In this document: positions 32,837-42,000 of the stretch, in pieces
Position numbering within the stretch: position 1 is the stretch's first letter
How the letters are laid out: the number at the start of each line of letters is the position of its first letter
Source: Agelas oroides
Taxonomy: Eukaryota; Porifera; Demospongiae; Agelasida; Agelasidae
Reading direction: 5' to 3'
Length of the DNA stretch: 64,000 bases
NCBI GenBank assembly: GCA_949130485.1
Contig: OX422190.1
Coordinates: forward strand, 185,001-249,000
The notes under the pieces: generated by a model
What the model saw: the letters and a program-made list of their open reading frames with translations, nothing else
The model's database searches: none
What the model was told of the DNA's origin: nothing
Position numbers and translations under genes: made by a program

Positions 32837-33787
32837 GGAGTTTAGTAGAGTGCTGTAGTGTCAGTAGCTGTGAGTAGTGCGTGATGCCTGCTTGTGAAAG
32901 CAAGCTTGTGTCTAGAAGCAGCAGAAAGGCCACAGTGGCCAAGACTGTATTTGTTGAGTAGGCCCAGGTCTCGCGGCCGTATGCCTAGTCTAGTTGGTGA
33001 CCGTGGCCAGGTGCTTCGAGTGCTGGGCTGGGCTTTAACTAGAATACGCAATTTATCGTTTGTGCTACAGTCTGACAGACAAGGGAGCTGAACGGTGGCT
33101 GTGTGTGGAACAGAGCCGTGAGTTGTTTAGCGACATAAGGGGGAGAGGTGGGGCTAGTAATGCTTGCTTCCACTCGTGAATGAGCCCCTCCCGTAGACAA
33201 GCTGTGAATTTTTCGAAATGTGCATTGATTTTGGTGCAGTCAAAGTTGTCCATTCCAAGAGTAGTGACAAACATGAGTCTAGCCTGACTTTGAGAGTAGC
33301 TTTGAACAAAAGCTGGCATAGATTGATTTGAGATACATTGGTGGTTGGGACGCTACCTACAGTGAGCGTGTAGATGCGTCCATCGAGTGGCAATTTTGGG
33401 TTCATGAATATATTAATGAGCTACTAAAACCCTTTTTAAAATTAGGCAAAGCAAGATTGCCCTAAACCAAACCCTAACCCTGAAACTAGGAGTAACCCTG
33501 GTCCTGACTGTAACCCAAGTTTATGTTTTCGTTAACCTCCGCCGAGGGACGACCGTGCCACCTTAATGTACTACTAAACAATGTTAAATGAAGATGCAAT
33601 ATGAAATCTTGTATCCTGGGAAGCCATAAGATGAAAGGCACCGCTCATGCATTAACTTGTATAGATTCCCTACCCACTGCAATTAGGAGGGAAATAAATC
33701 AATTAGGAGGGAAATATATATAATTCCCAGTCACAGAAATTGTAGTAAAACAAACATTCTATGCAATAATTGTACTCCATACAACAG

Positions 33788-34369
33788 TCAATAGTCAAAA
33801 TCTGCATATTGAACTAGTTCATCAAACTCCTTGTCAACTTTTTCAGCGGATTGTACATTAAATATTGGTCTGACATTTACAGTGAGACTTCCAATAGTGC
33901 AGTTGGTTAGGTCACCGAACAATCTACCCAGGCTTTCAGTTGTACCAGCATTGTACTGTACCGACCGATTCTCTTGACACTGAATTTCAGTACGCAATCC
34001 ACTATGTGCACCCTCGTATTCAGTGTTCGTCATCATCACCTTCGATACAGCCTTGTGCTGTTCTTCAGAAATACGCTCATAGGATCGCAGTGCCTCTATT
34101 GATCGGTGACCAGTGGTTATCGAATAGATCCTCAGGACAGCGATCCTCGTTTCCATCTCTTTGTGCACGTTCATTCTCTGGTTAACATCCACTCGCGAAA
34201 ACAGTTCAAAGCCCAAAGAGTATTCTTTTGTGTATTTGGCGGCACATGTCCTTTCATCACTGTCATTGTCTTTCAGAGGGCTGCCAAAACGCTTTTTAGT
34301 AGCCACGGCCGTGTTCTTTTTTGGCTTTTTTGAACGAGGTATTTGAAAATCAGGGTCTTCGTTCTCCAT
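33788..34369 (-). pseudogene. Crypton-like tyrosine recombinase remnant
   Basis: From the minus-strand ATG at 34369 a frame of about 193 residues runs to 33788. It starts MENEDPDFQIPRSKKPKKNT, a basic, nuclear-signal-like segment followed by RFGSPLKDND, and near the middle has TTGHRSIEALRSYERISEEQ. The GHRS-x2-x-LRSYER motif is the C-terminal catalytic-domain signature of the Crypton/DUF3504 (QRICH1/KCTD1-type) recombinase family, where the final Tyr lies close by. Most of the catalytic core between these parts is absent. It is likely a deletion derivative or a spliced gene with a lost exon. Confidence 0.55.
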
Positions 34370-34572
34370 AGAGCACGCTATCACACAAATCCCAATGAAA
34401 CTGGAGTCAGCCAACGACTTATACATGCTAAAACACCACAACGCTAGCTACAACTCACCCTACAAAATCCAAATTTCATTTGAATGACGTCAATCGTTGC
34501 TAGGCATTGCTTAGAAACACAAACGACGTCATAGATGTTGCTTAGCAATAGTACTGTTGCCAGGATACAAGC

Positions 34573-34708
34573 TAGTTAGAGCACGCCTACACACGGGCTT
34601 TACCCGGAAATACACTCAGTAATATTCAATAAACCCTCGGGCTACGCCCTCGGGTTTATTGAATATTACTTCGTGTATTTCGGATAAAGCCCTGGTAGGC
34701 ATGCTCTA
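34573..34708. repeat. Long hairpin (about 65-bp arms)
   Basis: The sequence gttagagcacgcctacacac and following up to about 34640 is matched inverted by 34641-34708 (ending ggtaggcatgctctaac). The centre is ctcgggctacgccctcggg. It lies downstream of the Crypton-like frame and may be one end of that element or a separate foldback MITE. Confidence 0.85.
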
Positions 34709-34768
34709 ACTATAACATATATCAACCTACAACCAGTGCAATACTAGATGAATCGCACTCAAATAGTG

Positions 34769-35587
34769 ACAAGACTTAAAAAACATAAAAAATGTAAAAA
34801 GATGTAGGGATGGCATGCCAAAAAGTATGCAAACAAGGTAGGGATAATGCAGGAAAGCAAAGGTCAACATATTGGCAAAGCCCCATCCCTACATCTTTTT
34901 CACACTGCAGTTAGACAGCGTGTTTGAGAGCTACTTGGTAGCTATCTGATAGCTACGTACGAGGCAAACATACCTAGGTACACAGACACAAATGCTGGAT
35001 CACACTCCTCGTTCCCAGGCTACGTGGGGGGAGCTAGGAAGTGGCCTGAGAACGGGGCTACAGCTGGTGAACTTGTAGCCTCGTTCCCAGGCTATGTGGG
35101 AGGAGCTAGGAAGTGGCCTGAGAACGAGGCTACAGCAGTAAAGTCGGTGAACTTGTAGCCTCGTTCCCAGGCCATGTGCGAGGAGCTAGGAAGTGGCCTG
35201 AGAACGAGGCTACAGCAGTAAAGTCGGTGAACTTGTAGCCTCGTTCCCAGGTCATGTGGGGGGAGCTAGGAAGTGGCCTGAGAACGAGGCTACAGCAGTA
35301 AAGTCGGTGAACTTGTAGCCTCGTTCCCAGGTCATGTGGGGGGAGCTAGGAAGTGGCCTGAGAACGAGGCTACAGCTATGAACTGCCAGTAAAGGTTGGA
35401 GTGAACTTGTGGTACGTTTCAGGAAGACCCCCATGCACTGTCCAACTGCAGTGTGAAAAAGATGTAGGGACGGGGCTTTGCCAATATGTTGACCTTTGCT
35501 TTCCTGCATTATCCCTACCTTGTTTGCATACTTTTTGGCATGCCATCCCTACATCTTTTTACATTTTTAATGTTTTTTAAGTCTTGT
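34769..35587. mobile_element. Long-TIR element (about 145-bp ends)
   Basis: The ends acaagacttaaaaaacat (34769-34786) and their inverted copy (35570-35587) continue inward as long arms to about 34915 and from 35447. They include gatgtagggatggcatgcc and ggtcaacatattggcaaagc. Between the arms is a tandem array of palindromes. No transposase is present. Confidence 0.8.
35005..35375. repeat. Five tandem palindromic units, 80-bp period
   Basis: Units carry tagcctcgttcccaggc at one side and gcctgagaacgaggcta at the other. The gtagcc starts at about 35075, 35155, 35235 and 35315 are 80 bp apart; the first, shorter unit starts near 35005. The same palindromic MITE family occurs singly at 25692-25741 and, diverged, at 47812-47925 and 48620-48685. 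Confidence 0.85.
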
Positions 35588-35965
35588 TTGTGTACTTTTT
35601 TTTAGTGTGAAGCCCAAAATATGAATTAAGGTGGTATGATAACCTAAACACCCTGTGAAAACATCTGAGCTTGAACTTCACATTACATACTTAGAAGCAG
35701 AATAGGTTGGTTTGTTTATCTTAATCCGGTTTACAGTGTTTTTTAACTCACTTGCAGCATGATAATATAGAGCATAAAATGATATAATAAATATGATGAT
35801 AAAATGATATAATAAATATGATGGTGAATAATGCATAAATATTGTAGTATATGCATATAATAAACCTTCATGTCCTACTAATAGTATTTGATGTTCATAA
35901 TAACTTTACTTTTAGTAATCTGCATAAGAGACATTTTATGGTGAGTTAGTTGTTACAGTGTTTTG
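35588..35965. other. AT-rich stretch, no gene seen
   Basis: It begins with a gaattaaggtggtatgataac segment that resembles other TTAA-type element ends, then gives AT-rich DNA with an imperfect tandem piece (ataaaatgatataataaatatgatg, 35773-35825). Confidence 0.4.
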
Positions 35966-36556
35966 TCAATGATTAAAGTTACAATGGTCCCACTGCGGCC
36001 ACCTCTTCCACCTCTCCTCCCCCTTCCAGCCCTCCTCCCCCGGTAACGGTAACGCCCCCTTCTCCCAGTGTAGGGGGGTGGAGGGTGGGGGTGGGGGTGG
36101 GGGCAAGAGGGGAGGAGCTGCAGGACAAGAAGAAGGAAAATCTTGAAGCCTCAATACTTGTACACAGGCGGTATAGGAATGTAATTCAGCGTATACATGC
36201 CTACCGTTGGCAGCAGGGGGGCCGGGAGGACCGGCTGGAGGGGCGGCAGGAGGGGCGGGAGGACCGGCGGGAGGGGGAGGACCGGCGGGAGGGGGAGGAC
36301 CGGCGGGAGGACCCTCACCAGGAGAAGGAGCTGTATAGCAGAAAAGATAAAGATAGTCTGAAAAGATACTGCGGAGGTAGCATGTTGCGAACAATGCGGA
36401 ATATGTCGCACATGGAACACTTAAACAGGTTATGCCTACCATTGGGGGCCGCTTCAAATTCGTCGGCGAGATCAAGGTCCATCGCCACGTAGAATTCTGA
36501 GCCATCTGATCTGGCATGCATGCACACGGTTGCAAAATGAACTGTTTTAGAAGCAA
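35966..36556 (-). CDS. Candidate proline-rich gene fragment (three exons)
   Basis: On the minus strand, exon A is 36556-36440 (possible ATG at 36482: MDLDLADEFEAAPN), exon B is 36330-36205 and exon C is 36117-35966. Junctions are GT-AG, and A, B and C share phase 1. Exon B reads as Gly-Pro-Pro repeats (GPPAGPPPPAGPP type). In the joined phase, exon C ends WPQWDHCNFNH. In the next frame, exon C would read RRAGRGRRGGRGGRSG, an RGG-like tail that looks more protein-like, so the frame at C is uncertain. I do not recognise the family. It could be the end of a larger minus-strand gene. Confidence 0.35.
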   Translation of the reverse strand: MLLKQFILQPCACMPDQMAQNSTWRWTLISPTNLKRPPMVGITCLSVPCATYSALFATCYLRSIFSDYLYLFCYTAPSPGEGPPAGPPPPAGPPPPAGPPAPPAAPPAGPPGPPAANGRHVYAELHSYTACVQVLRLQDFPSSCPAAPPLLPPPPPPPSTPLHWEKGALPLPGEEGWKGEERWKRWPQWDHCNFNH

Positions 36557-36799
36557 CTGCAATAAAACCTAGGCCTGGACCGCTGCCGCGCGCAAAAGTT
36601 GGCCGGTTGTGCACGCGCGCGCATGTGAAATCTATATACTGACCGCCTGGAACCGTAAACGATCTGGTCCAAAGAAAGTGATCTTTAGTGCATGTCTTTA
36701 AACTTGTAATAATCTGCTGTACACAACACACTTAGAAGGCAATCAACTCATTAAAGGCAATGTCATATATACTACCTACAACAATAAGCAACAGTTCAG

Positions 36800-37070
36800 A
36801 GTATGGATGTCACTCATGCAGCTAACGTAACACTGTAGTGTTCAATCTCTTCTGTTCACTGGATCCCTGTGTAATATTAGTGTTGTGTGTGTATGTGTTG
36901 TGGATCATGAACAATAATGTATACTTAATACATTGCATTCATGGATTTCCAACTACCAATCGGTGGGTGTTTAAGGCAAGTATAGTGCTTGGACGGATGT
37001 ACATACCTATGCATCACCACACTAATCTCCTTATTCTTCTTTCAAGTTCTTTGCTCAGTGCATGTACCAC

Positions 37071-37107
<37 letters not shown>

Positions 37108-38029
37108 TGTGTGTGTGTTTGAATAGCATTTGTTTACTAACTCATATACATGTAGCTACAGGGAGTTTCCTGTCACTACATAACTTCCCCAGTTAGTTAT
37201 TAGTAAACACAAGTAGTCTCAGACACAGTCTGACCCACTACACCAAAGTTACAACCACAACTATCACTACTGGCAACCAGACCTACAGCAGCTGCCTTAC
37301 TGGCTCCAAGTGTGCCTTGTTTGGAAACCTTATGACCTTGAGATTTATTGGGTGAGACATCTAGTTACCATAGGTACACGCACAAGACACATACACTGAA
37401 GCTAGCTACAAACAAATAATAGTTCATTTCCAAAGGGCAAATGCTGTTCTGTCTGGGGAATTTGTTGGATGTTACCCCTAGCAACCACATTATCACCTTC
37501 ACCCATTCCACTTTGTGTTATTCAAGTTGTAAGATTTAGTTGCTAAGCAACATCCTTCTTATATGCACAACATCCTGAACAGCAAACACCCGCTACTTAC
37601 TGGGTGAAGCCCTCCATCCTAGCTGCTCAGAGTTGAGGGTCTGTGGGTAATTAAGATAAGTGGTGTAAACATGTTCATCAGCTGTTCTAGTCAAGTACTT
37701 AAAGTGGCTGCTAAAATAGCACTCAAGGCCACAATGGCAATTAGAAGCTGCAGTGGGTTCACAACGGATGTCAAGTACTGCACTAACCTCAGTGAATTTT
37801 CAGAAACCCTCACAGGCTGTATAATTTCTGGTATGTAAGAATTAACGTGTGTGTTTGTATGCACAGGTACGTGTACATGTCTGTGTGCTTCTGACAGTCA
37901 TTTCAATGAAATTCCAAAACACAATGTATTCTTAGAAAGTTTTGAAAGAAGAGCTGCAACTCACATTAGGTGGCTCACTCCATAGAAGTATGTTCTCTAG
38001 ATTCCTGCATAATTTCTGGTCTGTAATAT

Positions 38030-38110
<81 letters not shown>

Positions 38111-38670
38111 ATGTGTACGTGTGCGTGTGTACACTTCTATCTGTGCATGGTAATAAATGGGTACATGTATATATGAGTTAAAACGTGTGACACACGTAAA
38201 CTTGTACAATGTTTCAAAGAAAGATACAACTCACTCCACAAGTTGTCAAGTGCCTTACTCCATACAGTACATTCCCTGGACTCCTAAGTATTTTCTTGTC
38301 TGTAATAGGATGTGTGTGTCTATGTGTGTATACATGTGACAAGAGGTTGAGAGCCATGGACAGACTGCCTCAGTCAGTCTGTTTCGCTCTGATTGTGAGC
38401 TCGTCAGCATGGCGTACTCAGGGAACACAAGACAATAGACACATAGTTTAAAGATATTTACTTAGCACTAAAAACTGGTTGTAAGTGAAACAAAGGATAC
38501 AGACTGTCTCTTCGCTCTGTGCTGCTGCAGGAAAAAAATTGCCTGAAACGTACAATACATGCATTTAATGTGCACAATTACAGATGCAAAATTTGTTGTC
38601 TTGATATGTCAGCGGATGTTACTCACTACACAGGTTTACTCCACCACCCCTGGTTGTGCTTGGGTGTTTC
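36800..38670. other. Sparse region with GT microsatellites and a diverged duplication
   Basis: (GT)n tracts lie at 37073-37119 and 38031-38110. Segments 37935-38040 and 38208-38320 are diverged copies of each other (ttgaaagaa.agctgcaactcac ... ctgtaata.g.tgtgtg). No gene is supported, although a short open segment at 37290-37352 is flanked by acceptor- and donor-like sites. Confidence 0.4.
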
Positions 38671-38674
38671 CATG

Positions 38675-38836
38675 GGCGCCCTGTCCCCCGTGAAGGGAAC
38701 GTGGCTGCCTCCGTGGGCGCCCTGTCCCCCGTGAAGGGAACGTGGCTGCCTCCGTGGGCGCCTTGTCCCCGTGAAGGGAACGTGGCTGCCTCCGTGGGCG
38801 CCCTGTCCCCTGTGAAGGGAACGTGGCTGCCTCCGC
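38675..38836. repeat. GC-rich 41-bp minisatellite, four copies
   Basis: Units containing gaagggaacgtggctgcctc recur at about 38692, 38733, 38773 and 38814 (periods 41, 40, 41). It lies about 230 bp downstream of the Helitron stop codon. All three frames on both strands stay open, so the overlapping ORFs carry no weight. Confidence 0.9.
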
Positions 38837-39071
38837 AGGTGGTGATGTCCATCTCACATCATAGCTGGCTGCTAGCACACACACCAACATCTGTGGAAAA
38901 GAACTGATAGTAGAGCATCAGTGACCACCAAACATTGTGCCAGCATGAAGTTGTACATTCACTCCATGTAGTACTAAACAAACAACCTCAATGGATTCCT
39001 AAGGTGTACATGGACTTGTGTCACATGAAAATTCAATGTTATGTAGCAAACTCTGAGATGTAGTTAGGTGT

Positions 39072-42000
39072 CTACTGTGGTGGACGTAGGACAGGGATGA
39101 CCCTATCATAATGGAAGTTAGTAATGTTGTACACATAAATTCCATATGGACATGCCGACCTGTTTCTAGTAAACCCTGGTGCAAAACAGACCCATTCCCT
39201 GCTTTCGCCACAAGTTGAACGGCTAAAGATCTGAATTGTGAGGAGACTGGCAAGAAGCATGATCTCGAAGTCCGTGCCCCAGCCACACCGGTCCATGTGG
39301 TGAGTACTAATGTACCTGGAGACAGCTTCTTGTTGAAGCTGAGCTCGTCTCACAGGATCAGTGCACGGGTCAATGTGGAAGGTGGGGGCACCATAGGTTA
39401 TTAGGGAGGGGTTCTCACGCAAATACCCCAATGCGGCAAGGCGGACGGCGGTGTGGTTTTCTTCTGTTCCAGTTATCTCTTTTGAGATTGCCCTAAAAAG
39501 ACAGTTTCCATCCCCCAGGACCCTGTCACGAATGTGTGGTGCAATCTCACCACAGCGAACACGTCTCACCCGAGCTAGTGTGGAAAGGTTGTTGTGAACA
39601 CTCATACCACTGTATGCAGCCAGAATCTGAATTGCACTAAGTTTCCACTCATCTGGAGGGAGTGGCAGATCAATATTCGCACCAAGCTCTTCATATGTGG
39701 TTCCTACGTACTGAACATCTGGTGTCCCTGAAGTTGGGTTAGTTGAGAGTCTGGGTCTTTTTGGTGATGGTGGTGGAGATAGGGAGGTTGGTTTACTCTC
39801 TGGTGCTGTACGCTTTGTGGGTTGTTTTCTGGTACTGCATTTCTTTGAGGGTGAGAGTGTGACATGCGGTTGGCTATCTGACTTTGGTGGTTTTGCACAA
39901 TTAGTGCTGGTTTTAGGCTTGGAAATGATATGCTTTTTAGCTTTAGGCTGATCAGGCACAGTACTGCCACTAAGCTTACGCTTAGTGGCAATACTAGGTG
40001 CTGGTGGCAATATGTACAGTGGAAGATCCTTCCTGTACAATTCCCTTAATCGGTTAATTTCTTTCAGACAGCTTTTACTCACCATAATGGACTTAGGATC
40101 AAATGCAGTCAGGTACAGCCCCGAGAGCGATCTGACCCTGGAGAGTGCTACATAGGCCATTCCATCACTAAATATTTGGTCAGAGAGGTCTACAATTGCA
40201 CAATCTAATGACAAACCCTGGCATTTGTGGATTGTCACAGCATATGCCAGGATGAGTGGGAACTGCCTTCTGTATACAAAAAAGTTTTTCATTACCATAA
40301 ATCTACTCTTGACCATTCGTACATCGAAAGGCTGACTTATGTGATCAAACTGAACAGTCACACGGTTTGGCACAATGGAAATAACAGTTCCAATAGCACC
40401 ATTGACTAAACCACGTTTTGTGTTAATGTTGCGACGCAGCATGACCCGTGCACCTACAGCCAGTGAAAGCTTGGCTTCCAACCCTGCCGTCCTATTACAG
40501 TCATTGTTCAGCTTTTCTAACTGTTCAGCTGCTTTCTTGTTCCACTTACGTGTACCTGCAGTTTCATCCACTTCATCAGTACACACTAACTCGTGTACTT
40601 CAGAAGGGAGATAGCTTAGCATCTGTGTGTTAAAATCATTACAGGCTTTTCTTGTAGGGAATAGACACACAGGCGTGTGACCAGATTTCTGAAGCTCATC
40701 AAATTTGTCAGCTACAGACACGTCTATTACTCTCTGTTCCAGAGTACGCAGAGTTTCATCAGTTGGGCAGCCACGTCTTACACCATCCAACATTACTGAA
40801 TATTCTTTGTCTTTTTTCTGTCGTTCATTAATGGTGAGTTCCTCATAAACAACAGTATCTCTCCAAATGTTGACTGATGTTGCACACCCCAGTTTGAATG
40901 ACAGGGATTTTTTGGTAATCTTCTCAAAGACATTATTTCCATTGACAGGTGGTAGTTGGAGAAGATCACCAACAAAGAGCATATTTTTAGAGCCAAACCA
41001 CTCATTAGTGCCAAAAAGTTCTTCCAACCTCAGGTGCATGTACGCTAAGTTGAGGCTGGACACCATTGAAACCTCATCTACAATTATGAATTTTACGTTA
41101 CGAAGAGTGGTTCTCATAACCTTTTGAGAAGCTTTTGGTAGTGACCAATAGGTAGCTGATTTACCTTCATGCTCAATGGGCAATTGGAAGACTCTATGAA
41201 TGGTATTACCACCTACATTGAAAGCAGCTAAACCTGTGGGTGCTGTAATAGCACACGTTAGATCATCTGACGCCCACATACTGCTGATTAAAGCTTTTAT
41301 CATTTCAATAAGAAACGATTTGCCAGTCCCTGCAACACCACTGAGAAACATATGAAGTGGTTTGAATTCACAACTACATTCATTGGCTTCGTGCTGCTGT
41401 TGGTGAAGGAGATGGTTATGTATTTTGTCAAACACGCGTCTTTGATCTGCGTTTAACATATTGATCCTATCTTCTAAGGACAGATCATCACCTGAATTGA
41501 CATTCATGTCAAAGACCTCATTCATGGCATTTTTAGCTTCACCTATCAACTGTGGGTCATCATCCTCTTTGCTTACCATTTCTTGTTCTCCATCAGCCTG
41601 TCTGGCTTCATTGATTTTCCTAATGCTGGACTGCGCTTCCAACATCTTGTTTAGTTTGGCATGGTGAGCTAAGCTGTCTTCGTTTTGTAACCTATGGAAT
41701 GCTTCCTCAGCTGTTTCATTCTCGAGGAGAAGACCACTTTCCTCTCTAAATGGAGTAAAGAGAAGTAGTAGAGAGTAATAGTAGTCTTCCCTCTGTGCTT
41801 CATTTTCGGGATCAAACAGCTTATGATTGGGAAGCCGAGGCTTTGTGAGTTTTCTGTACTTCCTATTTCCATTATCATCTTTACCTTGCCAATCGTAGTA
41901 AGCCACAAAGTCATAGAGACAAACATTTTCCAAATTTGCTGGCCTCTGAGGGTAGAATGTGTCTATTAGATTGTCCTCAAAGATCTCTTCACTATCTGGA

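Larger units (their letters stand above)
29119..33567. repeat. 1,710-bp tandem array: element-spacer-element-spacer-element
   Basis: Copies start at 29121, 30831 and 32541, exactly 1,710 bp apart, and are almost identical. Each unit has a roughly 1,027-bp element (29121-30147, 30831-31857, 32541-33565) with inverted ends (ggtggcacggt / accgtgccacc) abutting TTAA or TTAA-like bases, and a roughly 683-bp spacer (30148-30830, 31858-32540). The array starts and ends with an element. Small minus-strand frames (84, 83 and 98 codons) recur identically in each unit but match nothing I know. Near-identity points to recent amplification. Confidence 0.9.

Noticed and set aside
38619..38907. ORFs over the GC-rich 41-bp repeats
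   Set aside because: All frames are open on both strands because of the repeat; there is no sign of coding choice.
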